The position numbers were made by a program, and so were the translations under genes. From Tranquillimonas rosea (lineage in GTDB: Bacteria; Pseudomonadota; Alphaproteobacteria; Rhodobacterales; Rhodobacteraceae): a DNA stretch of 64,000 nucleotides. The notes beneath the pieces are model-generated. The model searched no databases and was not told the DNA's origin. It saw only the letters and a program-made list of their open reading frames with translations. Positions within the stretch are counted from its first letter, which is position 1. Each line of letters starts with the position of its first letter. Of the stretch, positions 37,329 through 46,876 are shown piece by piece. The stretch is from contig NZ_FOGU01000002.1 of the NCBI RefSeq assembly GCF_900111315.1, positions 370,004 through 434,003 of the forward strand, in the 5' to 3' direction.

Positions 37329-37946
37329 ATGATGACGGCGACCGAGCAAGAGGAGCGTCCCCACGCGGTCCGCGGCGTCGTGGACCGTCTGGACGAGCTC
37401 AGCAGCTCCGACGTGCTGTCGGTGCGAGAGGTCGTGGCGGCGTTCGGCCAGACCTCGTTCCTGCCCGTCATGCTGATCCCGGCGCTTCTGGTGATCTCTC
37501 CGCTCAGCGGTATCCCCCTGTTCTCGAGCTTCTGCGGCATCTCCATCGCGCTGATCGCCGGACAGATGCTGGCCCGCAGGCGGCATCTCTGGCTGCCCGA
37601 TTTCATCATGCGCCGACGGCTCGACGGCGCGCGTATGCACAAGGCCGCAACTTGGCTCGGGCGCATCGCCGACTGGATCGACCGGCTGGCCCGGCCGCGC
37701 CTGCGAGTGCTGACCGATCCGCCCGTGAACGCGCTCCCGCAGATGCTGTGCGTGCTCTGCGGGCTGGCGATGCCGTTTCTCGAATTGCTGCCGTTCTCGT
37801 CGTCTCTGCTGGGCACGGCCGTCGCCCTGATCGCGGCGGGATTCCTGTCGCGCGACGGTCTGTTCGTCCTCGTCGCGCTGCTGTTCGTCGGCTTCGCGTC
37901 GAGCGTGCCGTTCCTCGTGGCGGCGGCCAGCGGCCTGTCCGGCTGA
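37329..37946 (+). CDS. Exopolysaccharide synthesis protein ExoD family
   Basis: A 205-residue integral membrane protein of the ExoD family, known from rhizobial exopolysaccharide mutants. The N-terminal domain reads LSVREVVAAFGQTSFLPVMLIPALLVISPLSGIP, the family signature. Three or four further helices follow, including GLAMPFLELLPFSSSLLGTAVAL. The biochemical role is not known. Two ATGs are adjacent (37329 and 37332). It is divergent from the formate dehydrogenase operon. Confidence 0.85.
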   Translation: MMTATEQEERPHAVRGVVDRLDELSSSDVLSVREVVAAFGQTSFLPVMLIPALLVISPLSGIPLFSSFCGISIALIAGQMLARRRHLWLPDFIMRRRLDGARMHKAATWLGRIADWIDRLARPRLRVLTDPPVNALPQMLCVLCGLAMPFLELLPFSSSLLGTAVALIAAGFLSRDGLFVLVALLFVGFASSVPFLVAAASGLSG

Positions 37947-38040
37947 ACGGCCGGGCAAGCCGGGTGCCTTGAACATTTCCGGTCCACGCGCTTTACCGAC
38001 CGAGTAGCGGCGCGCGTCCGCCGCCCAGAACGAGTTCGCC

Positions 38041-39447
38041 ATGAGTAGCTCCGCGTCGTCCGAAACGCCGGACGCCCCGCCCTTCGCCGCCCGTGCCACC
38101 GGCTCCGCCGCGGTCGCGACGATGTTTCTCGTGATCCTCGACGAATGGGACCTCGCGGCCTGGGCCGGGCCCGCCTCGGCGGCGATGACCGTGCTGCTGG
38201 TGGCGCTGTTGGCGATGCGCGTGCGGTGGGGGCGGGTGATGTTCGTGGTCGTGGCGCTGGGCCTTGTCCTGGCGGACATCGCCACACAGGCCGACTGGCT
38301 GAGCCATGTGGAAATCGCGCTGGAACGCGCCGCCTTCATCGCCGGCTTCTTCACCGCGCTCGCCACGCTGCGTCACGTCGCCGACGGCTCGCCTGCGATC
38401 CGGGCCTGCGGCCGGTTCCTGGCGCAGCAGCCGCCGGGCCGCCGCTATGCCGCGCTGACGGTCGGCGGCCAGCTCTTCGCGCTGCTGCTGAACTACGGCG
38501 CGATCGTGCTGCTCGGCTCGCTCTCGGTCGCCAGCGCCAGCGAGGAGCCCAACGACGAGATCCGGCGTCACCGCACGCGGCGGATGCTGCTGGCGATCCA
38601 GCGCGGTTTCATCTCGACGCTGCCGTGGTCGCCGCTGTCCTTCGCCATCGCCATCTCGACCGCTCTGGTGCCGGGGGCCGAGTGGACGCGCGTGGTCCTG
38701 CCCTGTCTCGGCACCGGCGTGATCATCGCGGTGACCGGCTGGGCGCTCGACACCGCGTTCAAGCCGCGCCTCAGCGCGCCGCCGCCCCCGCGCACCGCGC
38801 CCGAGGGAGACTGGAAGCTGATCCTGCCGCTCGCCGGTCTGCTCGGGCTGCTGGTCACGCTGGTGGCGATCCTCAACTTCGCCTCAGGCGTCCGGATCAT
38901 CGGCGTCGTCCTCGTCGTCGTGCCCGCGATCTCGCTGGGCTGGCTCATCCTCCAGTCGCCCTCGGGCGTCGCCCGCAGCGTCTCGCAATATGCCCACCGG
39001 GAGCTGCCGGGCTATCGCGGAGAGCTGGTGCTGCTGATGATGGCGGGCTTCATCGGCTCGCTCGGCTCGGTCCTGCTGGTCCCGGTGATCGAGGCGGCGG
39101 GACTCGACCTGACGGCGGTGCCCACCTGGCTGCTGCTGGCCTCGTTCGTGTGGCTGATCCCGCTGGCCGGCCAGATCGGGGCGAACCCGATCCTGACCGT
39201 CTCGCTCCTGGCACCTTCCCTGCCATCCCCCGAGACGCTCGGCGTCAGCGCCACGGACGTGATCGTTGCCATCACCGCCGGCTGGGCGTTGAGCGGCGTG
39301 AACTCGCCCTTCACCGCGACGACGCTGCTGACCGGCAATTTCGGCGGCGTGAGCGCCCGCCATGTCGGCCTGCGCTGGAACGGTGTCTACAGCCTCGTGC
39401 TGGCGGTGCTGCTGTCGTTCTGGGTGGTTCTGAACGCGGTGGTCTGA
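38041..39447 (+). CDS. Polytopic membrane protein of unknown function
   Basis: A 468-residue protein with about 10-12 predicted membrane helices. A cytosolic-looking stretch (SEEPNDEIRRHRTRRM) lies near residue 170 and another (SAPPPPRTAPEGDWK) near 250. The second half shows small-residue-rich helices and GANPILTVSLLAPSLPSPE and SGVNSPFTATTLL, which are reminiscent of ion-transporter-superfamily hairpin loops. A permease is likely, but I do not recognise its substrate. It follows exoD by 94 bases. Confidence 0.7.
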   Translation: MSSSASSETPDAPPFAARATGSAAVATMFLVILDEWDLAAWAGPASAAMTVLLVALLAMRVRWGRVMFVVVALGLVLADIATQADWLSHVEIALERAAFIAGFFTALATLRHVADGSPAIRACGRFLAQQPPGRRYAALTVGGQLFALLLNYGAIVLLGSLSVASASEEPNDEIRRHRTRRMLLAIQRGFISTLPWSPLSFAIAISTALVPGAEWTRVVLPCLGTGVIIAVTGWALDTAFKPRLSAPPPPRTAPEGDWKLILPLAGLLGLLVTLVAILNFASGVRIIGVVLVVVPAISLGWLILQSPSGVARSVSQYAHRELPGYRGELVLLMMAGFIGSLGSVLLVPVIEAAGLDLTAVPTWLLLASFVWLIPLAGQIGANPILTVSLLAPSLPSPETLGVSATDVIVAITAGWALSGVNSPFTATTLLTGNFGGVSARHVGLRWNGVYSLVLAVLLSFWVVLNAVV

Positions 39448-39454
39448 GCCGCCG

Positions 39455-39892
39455 TCATCCGATCCGCGCCAGCGTCTCTCGCACCCCGTCGGCGCCACCC
39501 AACTCTGCGTCGATCGCGTCCTGGGTCGCGCGCCACGCGGGCAGGGCGCGGGCCAGCACGTCGCGTCCCGCCTTCGTTAGCCGCAGCCGCCGGGCGCGGG
39601 AATCCTCCGGATCCAGAGCCGCCTCCACCAGCCCCCGCCGGCGCAGTGGCTTGAGAGCGGCGATCAGCGTCGTCCGGTCCATCCCGAGAAGCGGCACCAG
39701 TTCGCCAATCCGCGGGCCTTCGGGCCGGTTCAGGGACATCAGCACCGAGAACTGCCCGTTCGTCAGCCCGTGGGGCCGCAGCGAGTCGTCGAACCGGCGC
39801 GCGACGACCCGCGCTGCCCGCTGAAGATGCAGGCAGAGGCAGCGGTCGCGCACCTCCGGTGCGGCGGAAAACGGCAGGTCGGGGTCTTTCAT
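39455..39892 (-). CDS. MarR family transcriptional regulator
   Basis: A 145-residue winged-helix regulator. The DNA-binding part reads LTNGQFSVLMSLNRPEGPRIGELVPLLGMDRTTLIAALKPLRRRGLVEAALDPEDSRARRLRLT, with the wing Asp-Ser-Arg. Family members repress their own and neighbouring genes until a phenolic or oxidant ligand binds. A palindromic operator lies ten bases from its start, between it and the divergent DUF1428 gene, so both are probably controlled. Confidence 0.88.
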   Translation of the reverse strand: MKDPDLPFSAAPEVRDRCLCLHLQRAARVVARRFDDSLRPHGLTNGQFSVLMSLNRPEGPRIGELVPLLGMDRTTLIAALKPLRRRGLVEAALDPEDSRARRLRLTKAGRDVLARALPAWRATQDAIDAELGGADGVRETLARIG

Positions 39893-39901
39893 GCGAATAA
39901 T

Positions 39902-39913
39902 GTTGATATCAAC
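39902..39913. promoter_or_regulatory. Palindromic MarR-type operator
   Basis: GTTGATATCAAC is a perfect 12-bp palindrome directly upstream of the marR start and about 50 bases before the divergent DUF1428 gene. MarR proteins use such short palindromes. Confidence 0.6.
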
Positions 39914-39965
39914 CTAAAGCCGGGCGCAAGATGATCCCGTCAATCCAGAGCAAGGAGCGTGGGCA

Positions 39966-40334
39966 ATGTCGTATGTCACCGGGTTTCTTCTGGCCGTGCC
40001 CGCGGCCAACAAGGCGGTCTATCGCGAGATGGCCGAAACGGCATGGCGCATCTTCGAGGAACATGGCTGCCTCGGCATGCAGGAGAACTGGGGCGTCGAC
40101 GTGCCGGACGGAAAGGTCACGTCCTTTCCTATGGCGGTGAAGCGGAAGGACGACGAGGTCGTCGTCTTCTCCTGGATGATCTGGCCCGACAAGAAGACCT
40201 GCGACACCGCGTGGGAGGCGATGATGAACGACCTGCGCATGGCCGAGATGAAGGACATGCCGTTCGACGGCATGCGCATGATGTGGGGCGGGTTCGAGGA
40301 ACTTGCGCGCTTCGGCGCCGCGGTCCCCGCCTGA
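39966..40334 (+). CDS. DUF1428 family protein
   Basis: A 122-residue protein of the DUF1428 (YbaA-like, dimeric alpha/beta barrel) family. It reads YVTGFLLAVPAANKAVYREMAE at the start, has NWGVDVPDGKVTSFPMAVK in the middle, and ends with PFDGMRMMWGGFEEL. The function is not known. AAGGAGC precedes the start. Divergent from a marR gene with a shared operator, so it may respond to the same stress ligand. Confidence 0.88.
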   Translation: MSYVTGFLLAVPAANKAVYREMAETAWRIFEEHGCLGMQENWGVDVPDGKVTSFPMAVKRKDDEVVVFSWMIWPDKKTCDTAWEAMMNDLRMAEMKDMPFDGMRMMWGGFEELARFGAAVPA

Positions 40335-40358
40335 GGGGGCCGCACACCCGCCTGCGGC

Positions 40359-40387
40359 TTGACCGGCTCGGTGGCTTGGCATAGGGA
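40359..40387 (+). promoter_or_regulatory. Promoter of tRNA-Gly
   Basis: TTGACC (40359-40364), a 17-base spacer and TAGGGA (40382-40387) precede the tRNA by ten bases. Confidence 0.55.
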
Positions 40388-40397
40388 AGTCAGTGCC

Positions 40398-40471
40398 GCG
40401 GGTATGGTGTAATGGTAGCGCCCCAGCCTTCCAAGCTGGTCGTGCGGGTTCGATTCCCGCTACCCGCTCCA
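40398..40471 (+). tRNA. tRNA-Gly (anticodon TCC)
   Basis: A 74-base cloverleaf with encoded CCA. The acceptor stem is GCGGGTA/TACCCGC. The anticodon stem is CCAGC/GCTGG with loop CTTCCAA (anticodon TCC, reading GGA/GGG). The T arm is CGGG-TTCGATT-CCCG. Confidence 0.95.
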
Positions 40472-40558
40472 TCCATCCCTCTGCCTGCGACCTTGCCGGC
40501 GATTGCGGCCCTTTCGTTCGGCGCCTAAGACGGGGCCGCAGACGAGCGAAGGATCCCC

Positions 40559-42340
40559 ATGCCGCCGAACCGCGAAGACCGCGCCAAATCCAAGCAGGTG
40601 AGGGCGCTCGCCGCGCTCTGGCCGTTCATGTCCCCCTACCGCGCCCTGCTGGCCGCCTCTTTGTCGGCCCTGGTGCTGACAGCCTGCGTGTCGCTGATCC
40701 TGCCGCTCGCCGTGCGCCGCGTCGTGGACGGGTTCGAGACCTCGGCCGCGCGGCTGCTCGACGGCTACTTCCTCGCCGCCCTCGGGATCGCGGGCCTTCT
40801 CGCGGTGGGCACGGGGCTGCGCTACTACCTCGTGACGCGTCTGGGCGAGCGCGTCGTGGCCGACATCCGCAAGGCCGTGTTCGACCGCGTCATCGGCATG
40901 AGCCCCGTATTCTACGAGCGGATCATGACCGGCGAGGTGCTCTCGCGCATCACGACCGACACGACCCTGATCCTCAGCGTCATCGGCTCCTCCGTCTCGG
41001 TCGCCCTGCGCAACCTGCTGCTGCTGATCGGCGGGCTGGCGATGCTGATGTTCACCTCGGTGAAGCTGACGCTCCTGGTGCTGCTGATCGTGCCGCTGGT
41101 GATCGTGCCGATCATCGTGCTGGGCCGGCGCCTGCGCGGCCTCAGCCGCGAGAACCAGGACTGGATCGCCAATTCCTCGGGCAACGCCTCCGAGGCGCTG
41201 AGCTCGGTCCAGACCCTTCAGGCCTTCACTCACGAGACGATCAGCCGCCGGACCTTCGCCGACGTGACCGAGGCCAGCTTCGATTCTGCCAAGCGCCGCA
41301 TCGGCACCCGGGCCGTGATGACGGTGATCGTTATCTCGCTGATCTTCACCGGTATCGTCGGCGTGCTCTGGATCGGCGCCCGGGACGTCCGCGCCGACGC
41401 CATGACCGTGGGCGAGCTGGTGCAGTTCGTGATCTACGCGGTGATGGTCGCGGGATCCGTGGCCGCGCTCAGCGAGATCTGGGGCGAGCTGCAGCGCGCC
41501 GCCGGTGCGACCGAGCGGCTGGTGGAGCTGCTCGAGACCACCGACACCGTCCGCGACCCCGAACACCCTGTGACCCCGCCCGACGCCTTCGCCGGCCGAA
41601 TCGCCTTCGAGGACGTGCATTTCGCCTATCCCGCGCGTCCGGGACAGGCGGCGCTCGACGGCGTGTCGCTCGACGTCGCGCCGGGTGAGACGGTCGCCCT
41701 CGTCGGCCCCTCCGGCGCGGGCAAGACGACGATCATCCAGCTGCTCCTTCGGTTCTACGATCCCACCGGCGGGGCCGTCAGGCTCGACGGGATCGACCTG
41801 CGCGACATGGCCCGCCCGGATTTCCGCCACGCCCTGGCCCTGGTCCCGCAGGACCCGGTGATCTTCGCCGCCACCGCGCGCGAGAACATCCGCTTCGGCC
41901 GCCCCGAGGCCACCGATGCCGAGGTCGAAGCGGCGGCCCGCGCCGCCGCCGCGCACGACTTCCTCGCCGCGCTCCCCGAAGGCTACGACACCCATGTGGG
42001 CGAGCGCGGCGTGATGCTGTCGGGCGGCCAGAAACAGCGCATCGCCATCGCCCGCGCCATCCTCCGGGACGCGCCGGTGATGCTGCTCGACGAGGCCACC
42101 AGCGCACTCGACGCCGAAAGCGAGCAGGCCGTCCAGACCGCGGTCGAGCGTCTCAGCCGGGGCCGCACGACCCTGATCGTCGCGCACCGGCTGGCGACGG
42201 TGAAGAAGGCCGACCGCATCCTCGTCTTCGACCAGGGCCGGATCGTCGCCGAAGGCACCCACGACGCGCTCGTCGCCGAAGGCGGCCTCTATGCCCGCCT
42301 CGCCCGGCTCCAGTTCACCGAGGGCCTCGCCGCGGAATAG
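40559..42340 (+). CDS. ABC exporter, fused permease and ATPase
   Basis: A 593-residue half-transporter of the MsbA/BmrA multidrug-lipid type that works as a homodimer in the inner membrane. Six helices lie in residues 25-310. The nucleotide-binding domain has Walker A GPSGAGKTT, Q-loop LVPQDPVIF, signature LSGGQKQRIAIARA, Walker B VMLLDEATSALD and the switch His in IVAHRLATV. AAGGA precedes the start. The cargo is unknown. It follows tRNA-Gly and ends at an intergenic repeat copy. Confidence 0.92.
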   Translation: MPPNREDRAKSKQVRALAALWPFMSPYRALLAASLSALVLTACVSLILPLAVRRVVDGFETSAARLLDGYFLAALGIAGLLAVGTGLRYYLVTRLGERVVADIRKAVFDRVIGMSPVFYERIMTGEVLSRITTDTTLILSVIGSSVSVALRNLLLLIGGLAMLMFTSVKLTLLVLLIVPLVIVPIIVLGRRLRGLSRENQDWIANSSGNASEALSSVQTLQAFTHETISRRTFADVTEASFDSAKRRIGTRAVMTVIVISLIFTGIVGVLWIGARDVRADAMTVGELVQFVIYAVMVAGSVAALSEIWGELQRAAGATERLVELLETTDTVRDPEHPVTPPDAFAGRIAFEDVHFAYPARPGQAALDGVSLDVAPGETVALVGPSGAGKTTIIQLLLRFYDPTGGAVRLDGIDLRDMARPDFRHALALVPQDPVIFAATARENIRFGRPEATDAEVEAAARAAAAHDFLAALPEGYDTHVGERGVMLSGGQKQRIAIARAILRDAPVMLLDEATSALDAESEQAVQTAVERLSRGRTTLIVAHRLATVKKADRILVFDQGRIVAEGTHDALVAEGGLYARLARLQFTEGLAAE

Positions 42341-42343
42341 CCC

Positions 42344-42375
42344 GTCTTCTCCTGTCCGGAAATATCCCGGGGGAG
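42344..42375 (-). repeat. Dispersed intergenic repeat, copy 2 (inverted)
   Basis: GTCTTCTCCTGTCCGGAAAT followed by ATCCCGGGGGAG. It is an approximate reverse complement of the element at 5948-5982. It lies four bases after the ABC exporter stop. The remaining bases to 42587 contain a G/C-rich region and no convincing gene. Confidence 0.5.
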
Positions 42376-42587
42376 TCCACCGCCAGGCGGACGGGGGCAG
42401 CGCCCCCTCCGCCGGAAGGGCAGATGGAACGCGGCCCCGCCGCGCCGCTTGATAGGGGGCGGCGCGCGATACATCTCTATCGCTGCGTCACACTTGCGCG
42501 AGGAGGCTTGGCACGTTCTTGTCCGAGGGGGAACGCGGACCGGGGCGGCGACAAGACCACATCCGACCGCGACGGGAGGAGACCGAC

Positions 42588-44471
42588 ATGAGCTACGCCA
42601 CGCTGGCCGACCGCAACCGTATCCAGGACGAGATGCCGTGGGAGGCGCGCGACCTACCCTCGACGACATGGTCGATGCTGGAGTCGACGGCCCGCGCCCA
42701 TGCCGAGCGTCCGGCGACCACCTTCCAGCTTCAGTCCGGCCCGGACGATCCGGCCGAGACGCTCACCTGGGCCGAACTGCGCGCCCGTGTCGCTCAGGCG
42801 GCGAACCTGTTCCGCAGCCTCGGCGTGGGCGAGAACGACGTGGTGGCCTTCGTGCTGCCGAATGCGACCGAGACGGTGCTGACCTATCTCGGCGGGTCGG
42901 TCGCGGGCATCGTCAATCCGATCAACCCGCTGCTCGAGCCCGAGCACATTGCCGCGATCCTGCGGCAGACCAACGCCAAGGTCGTCGTGACCCTGCGCGC
43001 CTTCCCGCAGACCGACGTCGCCCAGAAGACGGCCGAGGCGGTGGCGATGGCGCCGAATGTCGAGACCGTGCTCGAGGTCGACCTGCGCCGCTATCTCACC
43101 GGGGCCAAGCGGCTCCTGGTGCCGCTGATCCGGCCGAAGAACAAGGTCGCGCACAAGGCCCGCGTGCGTGACTTCAACGCCGAGCTGGCGCGGCAGAAGA
43201 CCGACCTGACCTTCGCGGACAGCACTGGCGACCGCGTGGCCGCGCTGTTCCATACCGGCGGCACGACCGGTATGCCGAAGGTCGCCCAGCACCGCTATTC
43301 GGGCATCATCTACAACGCCTGGCTGGGCTCGCGCCTGCTGTTCACCGCCGAGGACGTGCAGATCTGTCCGCTGCCGCTGTTCCACGTCTTCGCGACGATC
43401 GTGTCGCTCGGGGCGTCGCTGGGGTCGGGGGCGCATATCGTCCTGCCGACCCCGCAGGGCTATCGCGGCGCCGGCGTGTTCGACAATTTCTGGAAACTGG
43501 TCGAGCGCTATCGCGTCACATTCATGATCACCGTCCCCACGGCGATCTCGGCGCTGATGCAACGCAAGGTCGACGCCGACATCTCGTCGCTGAAATTGGC
43601 CTTCTGCGGCTCCGCGCCCCTGCCGCTGGAGCTCTACAAGCGGTTCGAGGCCGCCGCCGGCGTGACGATCTGCGAGGGCTACGGCCTGACAGAGGCGACG
43701 TGCCTGGTCTCGATCAACCCGCCCGACGGCGAGAAGAAGGTCGGCTCCATCGGCCTGCCGTTCCCCTACACCGACGTGCGCATCCTCAAGCACACGCCGG
43801 AGGGGCCGCAGGAATGTCCCACCGACTCGGTCGGCGAGATCTGCATCGACAGTCCGGGCGTCTTTCCGGGCTCGACCTACACCGAGGTCGACAAGAACCA
43901 TGACCTGTTCCACCACGACCGCTACCTGCGGACGGGCGATCTCGGACGGATCGACGCCGATGGTTATCTCTGGATCACCGGCCGCGCCAAGGACCTGATC
44001 ATCCGCGGCGGCCACAACATCGACCCCGCCGAGATCGAGGAGGCGCTCGCCGCGCACAAGGACATCGCCTTCGTCGGCGCGATCGGCCAGCCCGACGCCT
44101 TCGCGGGCGAGCTGCCCTGCGCCTATGTCGAACTCTGCGAGGGGGCGACCGCCACCTCCGAGGACCTGATGGCCCATGCCGCCGAAACCGTGCACGAGCG
44201 GGCTGCCCGTCCGAAATACATCGAGATCCTGGACGAGTTGCCGAAGACCGCCGTGGGCAAGATCTTCAAGCCCGACCTGCGCAAGCGCGCGATCCGGCGG
44301 GTCTATGACGCCGCCCTGGCCGAGGCGGGCCATCCGGTACACGTCGCCGAGGTGATCGAGGATCCCAAGCGCGGTCTCGTCGCCCGGCTCGCCCGCGACG
44401 GAGAGGTCGACGAGGCCCGTGTCGCCACAACACTGGGCGAGTTCACGCGCCCGTGGGAATGGGCGGGGTGA
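42588..44471 (+). CDS. Acyl-CoA synthetase (AMP-forming)
   Basis: ATP-dependent activation of an organic acid to its CoA thioester via an acyl-adenylate. The 627-residue protein shows the P-loop-like FHTGGTTGMPKVAQH, the ICEGYGLTEATCLV motif, the hinge TGDLGRIDADGYLWITGR and the C-terminal Lys in PKTAVGKIFKPDLR. GGGAGGAG lies upstream of ATG 42588. Medium- or long-chain acids are possible substrates; no neighbour settles it. Confidence 0.88.
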   Translation: MSYATLADRNRIQDEMPWEARDLPSTTWSMLESTARAHAERPATTFQLQSGPDDPAETLTWAELRARVAQAANLFRSLGVGENDVVAFVLPNATETVLTYLGGSVAGIVNPINPLLEPEHIAAILRQTNAKVVVTLRAFPQTDVAQKTAEAVAMAPNVETVLEVDLRRYLTGAKRLLVPLIRPKNKVAHKARVRDFNAELARQKTDLTFADSTGDRVAALFHTGGTTGMPKVAQHRYSGIIYNAWLGSRLLFTAEDVQICPLPLFHVFATIVSLGASLGSGAHIVLPTPQGYRGAGVFDNFWKLVERYRVTFMITVPTAISALMQRKVDADISSLKLAFCGSAPLPLELYKRFEAAAGVTICEGYGLTEATCLVSINPPDGEKKVGSIGLPFPYTDVRILKHTPEGPQECPTDSVGEICIDSPGVFPGSTYTEVDKNHDLFHHDRYLRTGDLGRIDADGYLWITGRAKDLIIRGGHNIDPAEIEEALAAHKDIAFVGAIGQPDAFAGELPCAYVELCEGATATSEDLMAHAAETVHERAARPKYIEILDELPKTAVGKIFKPDLRKRAIRRVYDAALAEAGHPVHVAEVIEDPKRGLVARLARDGEVDEARVATTLGEFTRPWEWAG

Positions 44472-44640
44472 CGCACCCGCCGCCCCGGCGTTGTTACGGG
44501 GCAACATGACCGCGGCGTCAGGCTGAAACGCGGGGCCGGGGGCAGACGCACCGGTGTCCTTGTGGATACCAGTTCGGGATGCATTCCGCGCCGTCGCAGC
44601 GCGCCGGGCGGAGGCGCCAATAGAGGGGCCGGGGAACCGT

Positions 44641-46680
44641 GTGTTGGTAGGACTGAAGAGCCGACTGGTCTCTCCCACGACCCAGCGCCGCGTGCTCATG
44701 GGCGTGCTCTTCACCATGGCCGCCTTGGTCCTCGCCCTGGTGGGCCTGCGGATCGAGCAGCTCAGCTACAGCGCGTACCTGCAGGATCTGAAGCTGTCGA
44801 CCACCGTCGACCTGATCGACGTCCGCGAAGGCGTCGAGGCCCGGATTTTCGAGGACATGCTGATCCTCAACGAGGTCGCCACGTATATCGGCGAGAACCC
44901 CGATCTCGGCCAGCAGGAGTTCTCCCGGCTCGCCGGTCGCCTCGTCGCGCCGGGCGACAGTATCCTCAACATCGCCGCCGCTCCCGACCTGGAAGTCGCG
45001 ATGACTTACCCGGTGGCCCCGAATGCCGCGGTCCTCGGGCTGAATTATCGCACCCACGACGGGGGGTCGGCCCCCGTCACTGAAGCCATCCGCAGCGGTG
45101 ACGTCGTGCTTACCGCGCCGGTGACGCTTGTGCAGGGGGGCACGGGGCTGATCGCGCATCGGCCCGTCTATACCGACGGACCCGACGGGCGCGAGCTGTG
45201 GGGCGTGGTGTCGCTGGTCATCGACTTCTACGCGTTCCTCCGGGGGGCCGGGCTGATCGAGGTCGCGGATACGCTGGACGTGCTCGTCGTCGACGACCGC
45301 GGTGGCGAATTGATCTTCGGCGATCCGGAGGTCGCCCACACCGATCACATCACGCTCGAGTTCGACTTCCCCGACGGGTCCTGGACGTTCATGGCGACCA
45401 CGCTCGGCGGCTGGCCGGCGACGCATCCCGATTTCGGCCGGGAGAGGGCGGCGATGATCTCGGTCGGGCTACTGTTTCTGGGCGGGCTGGCCTACACGAT
45501 GTATCTGGCCGACGCGCGGCGCATGGCGCAACTCCGGCTGTCGGATGCGATCGAGGCCCTGGACGACGGGTTCGCGATGTTCGGGCCGGACGGCCGCCTT
45601 GTCATGGCGAATGCGAGCTACAAGAAGATCTACAGCGAGGTCGCCGACATCACCGTGCCGGGCGCGGAGTTCGAGGTGCTTGCGCGCGAGGAACTTCGGC
45701 GCGGACAACATTCCGTTCCGCCGGAACAGCGGGAGCAATGGGTGCAGGAGAGGGTCGCGTCCTTCCTCGCGGCGGACACCGAGCACGTGCAGCTTCATGG
45801 CTCGGGCCGTCATATCCGTGTCTCCGACCGGCGGACGAGCGACGGCAGCACGGTGGGCCTGCGCGTCGACGTGACCGAGCTGGATCGCGCCAAGGAAAGC
45901 GCCGAGGCCGCGAACGCCGCCAAGACCCAGTTCATCAGCCTGCTCAGCCACGAGCTGCGCACGCCGCTCACAGTGGTCCTGGGCCACGTTCGGCTGGTCC
46001 GTCACGTCGACCGGATGGAGGCCGGCAGGAAGCTGTTCGAGGCGATCGCCGATCCCGACACCCCGCGCGACCGGATCGCGGCCCGCGCGCACGATGTCGT
46101 CGACACGATCGCGGCCAGCATGGACCGGGTCGAGCAGTCCGGCGATCACCTCCTGTATCTCATCAACGAGATGCTGAACTTCGCCAAGATCGAGTCGGGC
46201 ACGCTTTCGGTCGAGCCGACGCCGTGCGACATCTACCGCATCGTCGGCCCGGTCGAAGAGCAGATGCGCCTCGCGGCCGAGGAGAAGGGCCTGTCGTTTT
46301 CCGTCGATCTGCATCCGGGATGCGTGCTGGCCGACGAGGTGCGTGCACGGCAGATCCTGTTCAACCTGATCGGCAATGCCGTCAAATTCACCGAGACGGG
46401 GGGCATCGCGCTGCGCGTCGAGATGCTGGCCGAGAGCGTCCGATTCACGGTGCGGGACAGCGGGCCGGGAATTCCGGACGCGGAGCGGTGCAAGATCTTC
46501 GATGCCTTCCACCAAGTCGACTCGAGTGCGGCAAGGCGCGTGGGCGGCACCGGCCTGGGGCTTGCGATCTCGCTCGAACTGGCGCGGGCTCAGGGAGGCG
46601 ACCTATCTGTCGAAAGCGTCGCGAACGAGGGGAGCGCCTTCATCCTCACCCTCCCGCGCGCCGCCGACAGCGCGGTCTAG
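44641..46680 (+). CDS. Membrane-bound sensor histidine kinase
   Basis: A 679-residue sensor kinase. A first membrane helix (about residues 19-38) is followed by a periplasmic CHASE-like domain of about 220 residues and a second helix near AMISVGLLFLGGLAYTMYL. Next come a PAS domain (LDDGFAMFGPDGRLVMAN), a HisKA domain with His437 in SHELRTPL, and an ATPase domain with the N box (NLIGNAVKF), the DSGPGIP motif and GGTGLGL. No receiver domain or adjacent response regulator gene is present. The start is uncertain: GTG 44641 is used here, while the frame is open from 44554. Confidence 0.85.
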   Translation: MLVGLKSRLVSPTTQRRVLMGVLFTMAALVLALVGLRIEQLSYSAYLQDLKLSTTVDLIDVREGVEARIFEDMLILNEVATYIGENPDLGQQEFSRLAGRLVAPGDSILNIAAAPDLEVAMTYPVAPNAAVLGLNYRTHDGGSAPVTEAIRSGDVVLTAPVTLVQGGTGLIAHRPVYTDGPDGRELWGVVSLVIDFYAFLRGAGLIEVADTLDVLVVDDRGGELIFGDPEVAHTDHITLEFDFPDGSWTFMATTLGGWPATHPDFGRERAAMISVGLLFLGGLAYTMYLADARRMAQLRLSDAIEALDDGFAMFGPDGRLVMANASYKKIYSEVADITVPGAEFEVLAREELRRGQHSVPPEQREQWVQERVASFLAADTEHVQLHGSGRHIRVSDRRTSDGSTVGLRVDVTELDRAKESAEAANAAKTQFISLLSHELRTPLTVVLGHVRLVRHVDRMEAGRKLFEAIADPDTPRDRIAARAHDVVDTIAASMDRVEQSGDHLLYLINEMLNFAKIESGTLSVEPTPCDIYRIVGPVEEQMRLAAEEKGLSFSVDLHPGCVLADEVRARQILFNLIGNAVKFTETGGIALRVEMLAESVRFTVRDSGPGIPDAERCKIFDAFHQVDSSAARRVGGTGLGLAISLELARAQGGDLSVESVANEGSAFILTLPRAADSAV

Positions 46681-46876
46681 GCGCCGCGCCGGGTCGCTTG
46701 GATGCGCCGCGACATCGACAATCGCCGTCCGATCGTGAACTCTTGCGCGCATCGGGAGGAGCGTTGGCGGTTCCATCGTGCACGACGCGGCGGCACATGC
46801 CTTGCGCCCGCGGTCCAATCCTGTCCTGATTGCCGCCACGGCGAAAGAAACACGAAACCGCACTGGAGCTTGTCCC

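Noticed and set aside
37079..37972. Open frame of 297 codons on the plus strand
   Set aside because: It overlaps exoD in another frame and begins in a region of palindromes. Its composition (Arg/Ala/Gly) is that of a shadow frame.
42341..42587. Possible small gene between the ABC exporter and the acyl-CoA synthetase
   Set aside because: The stretch has a repeat copy and GC-rich sequence without a ribosome site or coding pattern.
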